Part shown: positions 41,860-50,794 of the stretch, in pieces
Numbering within the stretch: position 1 is the first letter of the stretch
Layout: every line of letters begins with the position of its first letter
Assembly (NCBI GenBank): GCA_019636335.1
Contig: JAHBXR010000022.1
Coordinates: forward strand, 1 to 64,000
Reading direction: 5' to 3'
DNA length: 64,000 bases
From: Pirellulales bacterium
GTDB taxonomy: Bacteria; Planctomycetota; Planctomycetia; Pirellulales; JAEUIK01
Notes under the pieces: generated by a model
Seen by the model: the letters and a program-made list of their open reading frames with translations, nothing else
Database searches by the model: none
Told to the model about the DNA's origin: nothing
Position numbers and translations under genes: made by a program

Positions 41860-43338
41860 ATGGCAAACTTGCTCGTCATCGACGACGACCCCGCGGTGCC
41901 GCTCCTGGTGCGGCGCACGTTTCAGGATTCGGAAGTGCAGGTCTACAGCGCCGGCACGGCGGCGGCCGGCCTGGCGGAACTAGCCAACAACGACATCGAC
42001 GTGGTGGTGCTCGACGTGTTGTTGCCCGACCTGTCGGGGCTCGAAACCTTCGACCGCGTGCGCCAGCACGACCCGAAGATCCCGGTGATCATGATTACGG
42101 CCGGCACGACCAGCGACACCGCCATCGAGGCCATGAAACGGGGGGCGTACGAATACCTGGTCAAGCCTCTCGACCTAGCGCAGGTTCGCGAGCTCGTCGA
42201 CCGCGCGCTCGAGCTGCGGCGGATGATCAATCAGCCGGTGGCCATTCCGGGCGACACGATCGACGCCGGCGCGCAAACGCCCCAGGTCGATCAACTCGTC
42301 GGACGCTGCCAGGCGATGCAGGAGGTGTACAAGGCGGTGGGGCGCGTCGCCTCGCAGGATGTGACCGTGCTCGTGCGCGGCGAAAGCGGCACCGGCAAGG
42401 AGCTCGTGGCCCGGGCCATCTATCATCACAGTCACCGCGCGAAGGGGCCGTTCCTGGCGGTCAACTGCGCGGCGATTCCCGAGCAACTGCTCGAGAGCGA
42501 GCTCTTCGGCCACGAACGGGGATCGTTCACCGGCGCCGACCGGCAACGCATCGGCAAGTTCGAGCAATCCAACGGCGGGACCCTCTTTCTCGACGAGATC
42601 GGCGACATGGCACCCCTGCTGCAGAGCAAAATTCTGCGGCTGCTGCAGGAACACCGGTTCGAGCGCGTGGGGGGCAACGAGACGATCCATGCCGATGTGC
42701 GCGTCATCGCGGCCACGAATCGCGATTTGGAACACATGGTCGAGAATGGCGCCTTCCGCGAGGATCTCTTCTATCGCCTGAATGGCTACACGATCAAGCT
42801 GCCGCCGCTGCGCGAGCGCCGCGACGATTTGCCGATGCTGATCGAGCACTTCCTGGGACGCTTCGGCCGCGAGCTGCACAAGGATGTGCGCGGCGTGTCG
42901 AACGAGGCGACCGAGCTGCTGCTGTCCTACACATGGCCGGGCAACATTCGCGAAATGCAAAACGTGTTGCGCCAGGCGATCCTGCAGATGACCGGGCCGG
43001 TGCTCGTGCCCGAGTTCCTGCCCGAGTACGTCCGCGAGGCGGTGGTGCGGCTGCGGTCGCAAGGCGCGACACCGGCGACCGAGGGAGAGCGGCTCCCCTG
43101 GGCAGGGCTGATCGACGAACGGCTGCGCGAGGGGGCCGTCGGTCTCTACGACGAGGTGCTCGCCAGCATGGAACGCGATCTGTTCACGCGAGTGTTGCGA
43201 CACACGGGGGGAAACCAGATTCAGGCCGCCCGCATCTTGGGGATCGCGCGCGGCACGCTCCGCGCCAAGACGAGGGCGCTAGGTATCCGCCTGGAGAACG
43301 TCGTCGTTGCCGAAGAGGACGCGGACGGCGCCGACTGA
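41860..43338 (+). CDS. Sigma-54-dependent NtrC-family response regulator
   Basis: A 492-residue three-domain activator. The receiver domain has acidic D8-D10, phospho-acceptor D52 (VVVLDVLLPD), T80 and K102 (LVKPLD). The AAA+ domain has Walker A GESGTGKE (174-181), Walker B TLFLDEIGD (241-249), and the sigma-54 contact loop GSFTGA (221-226, the canonical motif being GAFTGA). The C-terminus has a Fis-type helix-turn-helix (GGNQIQAARILGIARGTLRAKTRAL). It therefore activates sigma-54 promoters when phosphorylated. No histidine kinase is encoded next to it, so the partner is elsewhere. It is divergent from mprF; the 161 bases between them contain no obvious -24/-12 element. Confidence 0.95.
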   Translation: MANLLVIDDDPAVPLLVRRTFQDSEVQVYSAGTAAAGLAELANNDIDVVVLDVLLPDLSGLETFDRVRQHDPKIPVIMITAGTTSDTAIEAMKRGAYEYLVKPLDLAQVRELVDRALELRRMINQPVAIPGDTIDAGAQTPQVDQLVGRCQAMQEVYKAVGRVASQDVTVLVRGESGTGKELVARAIYHHSHRAKGPFLAVNCAAIPEQLLESELFGHERGSFTGADRQRIGKFEQSNGGTLFLDEIGDMAPLLQSKILRLLQEHRFERVGGNETIHADVRVIAATNRDLEHMVENGAFREDLFYRLNGYTIKLPPLRERRDDLPMLIEHFLGRFGRELHKDVRGVSNEATELLLSYTWPGNIREMQNVLRQAILQMTGPVLVPEFLPEYVREAVVRLRSQGATPATEGERLPWAGLIDERLREGAVGLYDEVLASMERDLFTRVLRHTGGNQIQAARILGIARGTLRAKTRALGIRLENVVVAEEDADGAD

Positions 43339-43453
43339 CGGCGCGAACGATGCGACGTGCCCGGCTCAGGTTCAGCATGTCGGGGAGAACACGGTGCGGC
43401 GCAGGGCGATGCGCTGCCAGACTCCAGGCGGGCAATGTTCGTCGCCGCGCCCC

Positions 43454-46400
43454 TTACGACTTGCGCCAGCGCCAGGGGCCAATGTCGCGCGTGCCGCGCT
43501 GGCGGTCATCGCGATGTGCCACCTCGGTGACGAGCAGTGGGAAGAGGACCGCCGTCGTGGCATGGACCTGGCTCGGCGACATCTTCTTCGGTCGGGCCGG
43601 CTTGGCCTCGACGGCAGGTTGCTCGCCTGCGGCCGACTTATTCGCGGCGCCTGTCGGATTGGCCGCAGTACCGGCCTGCGCGTCGCGAGCCGCCAGCGCC
43701 AGTGGATCGACCTGCGGCGCGTTCGGACGCGACCTTAGGGCGAAGCTCACCCCGCCCGACTCCGTGCGGTCGGCCAGCAAGACCTCGAGCACGACGTCGG
43801 CCTGGGCCAGATCGAGCGAGGCGACGGCCGCTTCGTACAGCTCGTCTTCCGAGGGCTCGTTCTCGGCGGCGGGAGCGTGCTGCTCGGCGGTTGCTCCTGG
43901 CAGTGCGCCGGTGCTCCGGTGGGCGTTGTTCTCCTGCTTGTTCGCGGGATTCGCCCGATTGTCGTTGACCTTTTCCTGGCCCCCCTCTTCATTCTGAGGG
44001 CGTTGGACCTCGTGACGGTCGAGCGGCGGCAGCAGCGCCTGCACGCCCGTGTCGGGCCCGAAGCGGAAGTTCGGCGCGCCGGCGATGAACTCGGGGGGCT
44101 CGCCCACAAAGTCGTTTCCACCCCCCGGTGCTGTCACGGTGCTGACCAGGGGGAGCACTGGAGGCAACACCGCGCCACTGAGTAGCGTGGCCGTGCTGGC
44201 GAGTTGTGCCGCGAAGGGGCCGCCGGGGAACCAGGCCAACGGCGCGTCGTTGCCCACCTGAACGGTCACCACCAGCGACGACGAGAGCCCTTCCGAATCG
44301 GTGACGATCACCGTGAAGTTCACCTGCCGCGATTCTTCGTCCTCGGCCGTTTGCCAGGTGACGAGCCCGGTCGCGGGATCGATCGTGGCGCCTGCCGGTG
44401 CGTCGTCTCCCAGGCTGAAGGAGATCGTCTGCGTGGGGACATCGGAATCGTTGGCCACGACCGTGAAGCTGAGGAGATCTCCCTGCGAGACGAGGAGCGT
44501 TGGAATCGGGTTGATCGTGGGGGCCGAATTCGTCTCGATCACCTCGATCTGGAAGGTTTTCGAATCGAGGCCCCCGTTGCCGTCCGAAACTCGCACCTCG
44601 ATGGCGAACGTCTGGCCGCCATGCAGTTCGCCAGCGGTGAACGAGAAGGCCCCGGTCGAAGGATCGATCGTCGCGCCGTCCGGCGCGCCGGGTCCGAGCG
44701 AGTAGGTGAGCGTCTGGGCGGGCAAGTCGGCATCGGAGGCCGAGGCGGTGAACGAGACCGTACCCCCCTCTTCGATGACACGATCGACGAGCGCGGCGAG
44801 CGACGGCGGCGTGTTGACTTCGCCCACGGTGAAGCGCACGGTGCGATCGCCGGCCAGCCCGGTGTCGTCCTTCGCGCGGATCGTGATGTCGTAGGTGCCG
44901 GGGCCCTGGCTTTCGCTGGGGGTCCAGGTGAACTCACCCGTCGTGGGATCGATCGCCGCGCCGTTGGGAACCGTTCCCACGAGCGAGTAGGTCAGTTGGC
45001 TCGGGGGCGTGTTGGCATCGGTGGCCGTGACGATGATCGAGAAGGGCACCCCTTCGTTCAGCGACTGATTGGCAATCGCGGCGATCGTAGGGGGGACTTC
45101 GACATAGACCTCGAAGGGCTGATCGGTGATGGCGCCGAATTGATCGCGCGCCCGCACGACGACCGCGGCGCCATTGGGTTGTCCGACCGTCGGCACCCAG
45201 GTGATCTGTCCCGTGTTGGGGTCGATCGTCATGCCGGCCGGACGCTGTTGCAGCTCGTAGACCAGCCCCAGCGAGCCTTCTTCGTTCGTCTGGGCGTTGT
45301 AGCTATAGGTCAAGCCGGCGATGGCGGTCAGGACGGGCGTGCTCGTAAAGATGGGCGCCGTTGTATCGACGGTAATCGTGATCGGGTCGGCAATTGCCGT
45401 GAGCGTGCCGCCGTCGTCGCGATAGGCGGTGATGACGTGCGTGCCGTCGGCCAGCGGCACGGCGCCGTTGGTCGTCACGGTGGCCACGCCGTTGGCGTCG
45501 GCCACGGCGGAGCCGATAATGTCGTCGCCCCGTTTGAGCACGACCGTGCTGTTGGCGTTCGTGCCGACGCGGAACTGCATGAGCCTGCTCGGCGTGTTGT
45601 TGCGATCGGTGACCAGATCGCTCGAGCTGGCCCCGTTGTCGGTCAGCATCTGGAAATCGACGACATTGATCGTCAGCAACTGGCTGTCCGACGTCGTGGC
45701 ATTCGATGCCTGGTCGCCATCACGGACCGCGAGCCGCACCGTGTACGTGCCGGCCGGAGCCGTGGTATTGGTGATCTTGAAGGTCGTCGTACCGACTTGT
45801 CCGTCGGGCGTGACGGTCGCGGGCAACGCTTCAATTCCGAAACCGGATAGGCCGGTCAGCGTCCCGAAGATCATCTGCCCACCTTCGACGTCGGTGGCGC
45901 TGACGGAGAAGGTCGTCGACCCGCCGCGTGGAATGTTGACCACCGCCGGAGTCGGATGGAGGAATGGGCGGTTGTTCGTCGTGTCGGCCACGATCGTCAC
46001 CTGGAAGGTGCGCTGGGCCGTGCCGCCATTGCCGTCGCTGACCGTCACCGTCACGTTGGCGGTACCGGTCGTGCCCTCCGGCGCCGAGAGCCTTAGCACG
46101 CCGTTCTCGTGATCGACGAAGACCGACACGTTCTGCATGAAGACGGGGGACAAAGGCACGTCATTCGTGCCGACGGGAATCCCCTGAATCGCTGCCCGAA
46201 TGCTTTCGCCTTCCGTCAGGAAGCCGAAGATCGAGTGGTTGAAATCGAGATGCCGCGTGGCGGTCGCGGTGATGAAGAACTGCGAGTCGTTCGTGTCGTC
46301 GCTGGTTTTGGCCATCGACAAGATGCCCTTGCTCGTGTGCTGGAGCAGGACGTTAAACTCGTCATCGAAATTGACGCCGGAACCACCGGTGCCGTTGCCC

Positions 46401-46915
46401 GAGGGATCGCCACCCTGGATGACGAACGGATTCCCCGGCGAGGCGATGCGGTGGAAGGTGAGCCCGTTATAGAAACCCGACTGCGCGAGCTGCGCGATGC
46501 GACCGGCGGTATTGGGCGCGAGGTCGTCGAACAACTGGAAGATCATGTCGCCGTTGATCGCCACGTCGCCCGACTGGCCCGAGCTGGCATGTACGACCGA
46601 GATCTTCATGCTGCGATTCCCGGTGGGAATCGTCAGGCCCAGGTTGCCGTTGTCGGAAATGGCCGAGTAGGTGAGCTGGTCGCCGTCGGCGTCGAAGCCA
46701 TCGAGCGCGATGTGCAGCGGCGCGCCAGCCTGCAAGGTGACGTTCGAGATGGTGGCGAGCGTCGGGGCCGCGAAGACGCAGCGCTCTTCGAGCTGCTCGG
46801 GGGCATGGCGTCGAGCACGCGCGGGCAACGACTCTCCCAGGCGACGTGTCCGCCGACGAATGCGCTCACGAGAGGTGGACGGCAGGGGCGAGACGGTGCG
46901 CGGTTGTTGTGCCAT
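43454..46915 (-). CDS. Giant surface protein: LEERCVF N-terminus, cyclophilin domain and Ig-like repeats
   Basis: An 1153-residue protein starting MAQQPRTVSPLPSTSRE. Residues 41-48 read QLEERCVF, matching the Q-LExRxxL/F motif that marks the N-terminus of many exported planctomycete proteins. A cyclophilin-type peptidyl-prolyl isomerase domain follows (about 115-280: GLTFHRI, PFVIQGGDP, SMAKTSDDTNDSQFFIT, HLDFNHSIFGF). Then come cadherin/Ig-like domains, including four He_PIG units with the core xGATIDPxTGxFxW (MTIDPNTGQITW, AAIDPTTGEFTW, ATIDPSTGAFSF, ATIDPATGLVTW), and a Pro/Ala/Gln-rich tail. Fusing a cyclophilin to a surface Ig array is known in Planctomycetota. It probably acts outside the cell in adhesion or matrix assembly. 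Confidence 0.85.
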   Translation of the reverse strand: MAQQPRTVSPLPSTSRERIRRRTRRLGESLPARARRHAPEQLEERCVFAAPTLATISNVTLQAGAPLHIALDGFDADGDQLTYSAISDNGNLGLTIPTGNRSMKISVVHASSGQSGDVAINGDMIFQLFDDLAPNTAGRIAQLAQSGFYNGLTFHRIASPGNPFVIQGGDPSGNGTGGSGVNFDDEFNVLLQHTSKGILSMAKTSDDTNDSQFFITATATRHLDFNHSIFGFLTEGESIRAAIQGIPVGTNDVPLSPVFMQNVSVFVDHENGVLRLSAPEGTTGTANVTVTVSDGNGGTAQRTFQVTIVADTTNNRPFLHPTPAVVNIPRGGSTTFSVSATDVEGGQMIFGTLTGLSGFGIEALPATVTPDGQVGTTTFKITNTTAPAGTYTVRLAVRDGDQASNATTSDSQLLTINVVDFQMLTDNGASSSDLVTDRNNTPSRLMQFRVGTNANSTVVLKRGDDIIGSAVADANGVATVTTNGAVPLADGTHVITAYRDDGGTLTAIADPITITVDTTAPIFTSTPVLTAIAGLTYSYNAQTNEEGSLGLVYELQQRPAGMTIDPNTGQITWVPTVGQPNGAAVVVRARDQFGAITDQPFEVYVEVPPTIAAIANQSLNEGVPFSIIVTATDANTPPSQLTYSLVGTVPNGAAIDPTTGEFTWTPSESQGPGTYDITIRAKDDTGLAGDRTVRFTVGEVNTPPSLAALVDRVIEEGGTVSFTASASDADLPAQTLTYSLGPGAPDGATIDPSTGAFSFTAGELHGGQTFAIEVRVSDGNGGLDSKTFQIEVIETNSAPTINPIPTLLVSQGDLLSFTVVANDSDVPTQTISFSLGDDAPAGATIDPATGLVTWQTAEDEESRQVNFTVIVTDSEGLSSSLVVTVQVGNDAPLAWFPGGPFAAQLASTATLLSGAVLPPVLPLVSTVTAPGGGNDFVGEPPEFIAGAPNFRFGPDTGVQALLPPLDRHEVQRPQNEEGGQEKVNDNRANPANKQENNAHRSTGALPGATAEQHAPAAENEPSEDELYEAAVASLDLAQADVVLEVLLADRTESGGVSFALRSRPNAPQVDPLALAARDAQAGTAANPTGAANKSAAGEQPAVEAKPARPKKMSPSQVHATTAVLFPLLVTEVAHRDDRQRGTRDIGPWRWRKS

Positions 46916-47288
46916 AGCGTGCAATCGCAGGGGTCTGACGTGATCGCCTTCGAGACTTTCGCCGCGCCTGAATCGTGATTCAGCGGTGCCGAGCAACGTG
47001 ACGCCGCGAACGGGCCGATCGGCCCTGCGGCAGCTCGAGACATCTCTGTTCCACCAACGGCGAGCGCGACGCGCCGACTGCGGGAAGCCGGGCGATTTTT
47101 TCAGTAAAACGGAGCGCTCCCGGCTCGGCAAGCAGGAATTCGTAAGATTTGGCCCGGAAACGTCCTAGACGTGCTTACGGAGGCGGTACGTGAAAGGTTT
47201 GCCGATCCTGCCGAGTTTGCGTGACTGGGCTCGATCGCTACAACCCTCAGGGTCGCGCCGGCGGGGGAGTCCATCGCTCGCGCTACCG
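46916..47288. other. Intergenic region between the surface protein and tsaE
   Basis: 373 bases that hold the promoter of the surface-protein gene (leftward) and the 3' end of the tsaE transcript. The longest open stretches here are extensions of the surface-protein frame without signal-peptide character. I see no convincing promoter pair, hairpin terminator or small gene. Confidence 0.3.
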
Positions 47289-47780
47289 TCAGGCGGTCAA
47301 AATCGCTACCAATTTCGCCAGGGCGGGCTCATAGCGCGATCCGTGCGCTAGTAGGCAAAAACGTCTTGCCTGGTCGCCGGTTACCTCGATCGAGATCTCG
47401 AGCCGTGCGGCCGGCAGGCAGGCGGGAAAGCGATCGGCCCATTCGACGAACGTCAGCCCTGCCGAATCGAAGAACTCCTCGGGGCCCAGGCCGAGGAACT
47501 CGTCGTCGTCGGCCAGACGGTAGGTGTCGAGGTGGTAAATCTTACGGGCCCCGTCGTACTCGTTGACCAGCACGAAGGTGGGGCTGGTGACCACGCCTCG
47601 CGCGACCCCCTCGGCCGCGGCGACCGCCTGCACGAGCGCCGTCTTACCGGCGCCCAACGTGCCGATCAGGGCCACCACCGAACCATCGGGCAAGGACCCG
47701 GCCAGGGCCGCCCCCAGAGCATCGGTCCCCTGTTGATCTTGTACATCGTACGTAAACGATGGTGTTGCTGTATTGCTCAT
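47289..47780 (-). CDS. tsaE: tRNA threonylcarbamoyladenosine biosynthesis ATPase TsaE
   Basis: A 163-residue P-loop protein required, with TsaB and TsaD, to make threonylcarbamoyladenosine at position 37 of ANN-decoding tRNAs. The Walker A GTLGAGKT is at residues 40-47, followed by the family motifs TSPTFVLVNEY, IYHLDTYRL and the Walker-B-like FVEWADRF. Length is typical (about 150-165). Only 6 bases separate its start from the stop of thiL, so they are likely co-transcribed. The neighbourhood lacks tsaB and tsaD. Confidence 0.95.
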   Translation of the reverse strand: MSNTATPSFTYDVQDQQGTDALGAALAGSLPDGSVVALIGTLGAGKTALVQAVAAAEGVARGVVTSPTFVLVNEYDGARKIYHLDTYRLADDDEFLGLGPEEFFDSAGLTFVEWADRFPACLPAARLEISIEVTGDQARRFCLLAHGSRYEPALAKLVAILTA

Positions 47781-47786
47781 GGTCGT

Positions 47787-48713
47787 TCAATCGAGTCGAT
47801 GTTCGAATCCGCGCGGCGCCAACGGCGAGCGCAGGCCCGCTTGATCCTGCTGCCAGAGGCCAGGCGCCGCGACGAACTCGCCAATCTCGGTGAGGCGCAC
47901 GTCGGCAAGCGGTTGGTCGTGCAATAACCACGCGGCTTCGGCGGGGGGGACGGCGAGCAGCAGTTCGAAGTCTTCGCCATCGGCCAGTGCGTGGTCGAGT
48001 GGCGTCGAGCCATCGTCCAATTGCCGCGCGTAGTCCAAGGCCGCCGTCGAGATGGGCACGGCCGCCGTGCGCAGGATCGCGCCGCAACCGCTGGCACGGC
48101 AGAGTCGCGAGAGATCGAGCGCCAGACCGTCGCTGATATCCATGCCGGCGTGAACTTCGTAGCGCTCGTGCAGGAGTTGCGCTTCGGCGACGCGCGGTTC
48201 GAAATCGAGATGGTGTCCCAGGATACTTCCTCCCAGGGCGCCGGTGACGATGATCTTGTCTCCCGCGCGCGCCTGCGAGCGGCGTAGAGGACCGTGCGCC
48301 AACGGCCTGCCCAGCAGGGTGACATTCGCCACGAGTGGACCGTCCCAACTGTTCGTATCCCCACCGGCAATGAGAACCGCGTGTCGTTCGGCCAGCGGCA
48401 GCATGCCCCGATAAAGTTCCTGCGCGAGGGGGAGTCCCCCACGGCGTGGCAAGGCCAGCGAGACGCAGGCCGCCACCGGTTGCGCCGCCATCGCCGCCAG
48501 ATCGCTGAGATTCACGGCCAGGATCTTGTGGCCGACGCGCCGCGGTTCGACCTCGCCCAGCACAAAGTCGACGCCGTCCATGAGCATATCGGTGGTGGCG
48601 ACGACCTCGGAGCTGGCCCAGCGCACCACGGCGGCGTCGTCCTCGAGACCGACGCGCAGCGCTTCGCTCGTGGGCAAGGTCCGTCGCAGCCAGTCGATGA
48701 GTTCGGATTCCAT
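47787..48713 (-). CDS. thiL: Thiamine-monophosphate kinase
   Basis: A 308-residue enzyme of the PurM/ThiL superfamily that phosphorylates thiamine monophosphate to thiamine diphosphate. Visible motifs are GLEDDAAVV (nucleotide loop), TTDMLMDGVDFV, VGHKILAVNLSDLAAMAAQP, IAGGDTNSWDGP, VTGALGGSILGHHLDFEPR, MDISDGLALDLSRL and DGEDFELLLAV, in the correct order. The open frame extends further upstream to 49325, but ThiL homologs begin near MESELIDWLR and no family segment lies in the extension, so ATG 48713 is used. It lies between an SDR gene (80-base gap) and tsaE (6-base gap) on the same strand. Confidence 0.95.
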   Translation of the reverse strand: MESELIDWLRRTLPTSEALRVGLEDDAAVVRWASSEVVATTDMLMDGVDFVLGEVEPRRVGHKILAVNLSDLAAMAAQPVAACVSLALPRRGGLPLAQELYRGMLPLAERHAVLIAGGDTNSWDGPLVANVTLLGRPLAHGPLRRSQARAGDKIIVTGALGGSILGHHLDFEPRVAEAQLLHERYEVHAGMDISDGLALDLSRLCRASGCGAILRTAAVPISTAALDYARQLDDGSTPLDHALADGEDFELLLAVPPAEAAWLLHDQPLADVRLTEIGEFVAAPGLWQQDQAGLRSPLAPRGFEHRLD

Positions 48714-48793
48714 GGTGCGTTTCGACGCGCCGTCATCGTCGGGCGGCACGCGTACGGCGTTTGATCGATTGGGGTCAGGTCGCGCGGATGTGC

Positions 48794-49564
48794 CTAGAAA
48801 GTCTTGCAGAGCGTGCCACCGTCGACCACCAGGGTGGCGCCGGTGATATAGCTGCCGGCCTCGCTGGCGAGCAGCAACGCGGGACCGGCAAGTTCCTCGG
48901 GCTGGCCCCAGCGACCGAGCGCCGTGCGCTCGGCGAAGACTTGCTTCTGGGCGTCGGTCAGCAGTTGGCCGGGCAGATCGGTAAGGAAGGGTCCCGGCGC
49001 GAGACAGTTGACCGTGATATTGTACTCGCCCAGGTCGAGCGCCATGGCGCGTGCCAGGCCGAGGAGCGCGGACTTGGTGGCCGAGTACGCCCCGCGCCCC
49101 TCCTTTGAGGCGAGCCCCATGATCGACGAGATATGGATGATGCGTCCCCAGCGGCGTTCCTTCATCTGGCCGACGAGGGCCCGGCTCAGCGCCATGCAGG
49201 AGGAGAGATTCAGTTCGACGATTCGATCCCAGTCGTCGTCGGTGATCGCCTCGATCGATTGCGGATTGTTGCTGCCGGCGTTGTTGATGAGGATGTCGAC
49301 GCGGCCCATCTCCTCGAGCGTCCACTCGGCCAGTTGCCGCACGTCGTCGCGACGTTCCATGTCTGCGACGCGATAGGCGCCTCGTACGTCGAGTCCCGCT
49401 CGTATGTCGCTCATTGCCGTATGAAGTTCCGCGACATGCCGGCTGGAGATGACGATGTCGGCTCCTGCTTCGGCCAATCCCCGCGCCATGGCCTTGCCCA
49501 GGCCCTTGCTGCCGCCGGTGATGAGGGCCACGCGCCCTTTCAAATCGAACAACCTGGTGGACAT
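48794..49564 (-). CDS. Short-chain dehydrogenase/reductase (SDR family)
   Basis: A 256-residue classical SDR. The Rossmann motif TGGSKGLG is at residues 16-23, NNAG at 94-97 (LINNAGSNN), and the catalytic triad S147, Y160, K164 (IHISSIMG, YSATK). The C-terminal substrate-proximal segment has PGPFLTDLP. The closest general resemblance is to gluconate 5-dehydrogenase and 3-oxoacyl-ACP reductase-like SDRs; substrate unassigned. The start at 49564 has AGGAG 9 bases upstream. First gene of the SDR-thiL-tsaE minus-strand cluster; divergent from the glycan cluster with a 416-base gap. Confidence 0.9.
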   Translation of the reverse strand: MSTRLFDLKGRVALITGGSKGLGKAMARGLAEAGADIVISSRHVAELHTAMSDIRAGLDVRGAYRVADMERRDDVRQLAEWTLEEMGRVDILINNAGSNNPQSIEAITDDDWDRIVELNLSSCMALSRALVGQMKERRWGRIIHISSIMGLASKEGRGAYSATKSALLGLARAMALDLGEYNITVNCLAPGPFLTDLPGQLLTDAQKQVFAERTALGRWGQPEELAGPALLLASEAGSYITGATLVVDGGTLCKTF

Positions 49565-49980
49565 CGAGGAAACTCCTGCGGGGGCTATCTCATAGGCGAG
49601 CGAACTAACCATCGAATGGTGCCAGCATTGCTGACCGTTGCTGAATGTAACGCGAGCCGGCCCCTTTTTCAGCCCACCTCGGCGCGATCGTGGGCACTCG
49701 CAACGGGCGCCTTGCCAGCACTGGCAGCTAGTTTTGCGTCGCGGCGAGTTTTGCGGAGCAAATTGGGCTTGCTGCATCGGCGTGCAACCCTCACCCCCGA
49801 TTGGGGTTGACGCCCTGCACCGATTGTCCTATCCCTTCGCGACCTCACGCGGCCCTTAAGGTCCGTTCGTTGCGCCGGGAGCCGGCCGAAGTACCCGCTT
49901 CGCTCGACCGGTGCTGCGCCCGGGCTGGTCGTGTGCATAATCCAAGACACTTCTCGCGAATCGAGGTCGAGACGCACTCT
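49565..49980. other. Divergent intergenic region before the glycan cluster
   Basis: 416 bases separate the SDR gene from the GT2 gene. CATAAT (49936-49941) lies 40 bases before the GT2 start and could be a -10 element, with no good -35 at the right distance. No hairpin or small gene is evident. Confidence 0.3.
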
Positions 49981-50736
49981 ATGGCCACCGATATCACTCC
50001 CCGCCGCACCGTGCTCCGTCTTCGTCCCCCGTCCGTGCCGACCGTATCGCTGGTGCTCATCGTGCGGAACGAAGAGGCCGGCCTGCGGGCCGTGTTGCCC
50101 AAGATTCCCACTGGGGTCTTCGACGACCTGGTGGCCATCGACGGGCATTCGACCGATGCCTCGGTGGCGCTGCTGAACGCGGCGGGCTATCGCACGATGT
50201 TGCAGCGCGAGAAGGGGTTGGGCGCGGCGATGATCGAAGCTCGCGAGCACGTCCGCACGGATTGCTTCATCTTCTTCCATCCCGACGGCAATGAGGATCC
50301 CGCCGATTTGCCGCGCATGGCGAACCTGCTCCGCGAGGGGCATTCGTTCGTCGTGGCGTCGCGCATGATTCCAGGCGCCTGGAACGAAGAGGACGACAAA
50401 ATTTTCAAGTGGCGCAAGTTGGCCAACCAGGGTTTCATCACGCTGGCCAATCTGTGCTTTGCCCAGGGCGAGAATCGCACGTCCGACGTGACAAACGGCT
50501 TCCGCGGCATCAGTTGCCGCGCGTTCGATCAGATGCAGCTCACGTCGCGTGATCTGACGCTCGACTACCAGATGTGCATCCGCGCCCTGAAGTGCAACAT
50601 CCCGATCACCGAGTTCCCCACGCGCGAAGGAACGCGCATCGCGGGAGATACGAACTTTCCCAGCATCTCGACCGGGCTGGCCGAGGTGAAGCTGCTGTGG
50701 CGAGAATGTCGCATGGGACGCCGCAAAGTCGCTTAA
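49981..50736 (+). CDS. Family 2 glycosyltransferase (dolichyl-phosphate-mannose-synthase-like)
   Basis: A 251-residue GT-A glycosyltransferase. The N-terminal VSLVLIVRNEEAGLRAVLPKIP, DLVAIDGHSTDASV (equivalent of D-D/N-G-S-x-D), LGAAMIEAREHVRTDCFIFFHPDGNEDPADLPRM with the metal-binding DxD-like DGN, and SDVTNGFRGISCRAFDQM are characteristic of the DPM1/DPG synthase-like branch of GT2. Members transfer mannose or glucose from GDP or UDP to polyprenyl phosphate, or add sugars to glycans. No C-terminal membrane helices are present, so it is a soluble member. First gene of the putative glycan cluster; the next gene starts 58 bases downstream. Confidence 0.88.
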   Translation: MATDITPRRTVLRLRPPSVPTVSLVLIVRNEEAGLRAVLPKIPTGVFDDLVAIDGHSTDASVALLNAAGYRTMLQREKGLGAAMIEAREHVRTDCFIFFHPDGNEDPADLPRMANLLREGHSFVVASRMIPGAWNEEDDKIFKWRKLANQGFITLANLCFAQGENRTSDVTNGFRGISCRAFDQMQLTSRDLTLDYQMCIRALKCNIPITEFPTREGTRIAGDTNFPSISTGLAEVKLLWRECRMGRRKVA

Positions 50737-50794
50737 GAATCTCGATTTCGCCAGCTCATCCGTCGTCGTTTGTTCATCGGCAGGGAGGCCGAGC

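Noticed and set aside
41697-43997. 766-residue plus-strand open frame across the NtrC gene
   Set aside because: Arg/Ala/Gly-rich in a different frame over a clear sigma-54 regulator; a high-GC shadow.
47787-49325. Longer thiL frame with a 204-residue N-terminal extension
   Set aside because: The extension is out-of-frame sequence of the SDR gene; ThiL proteins begin near 48713.
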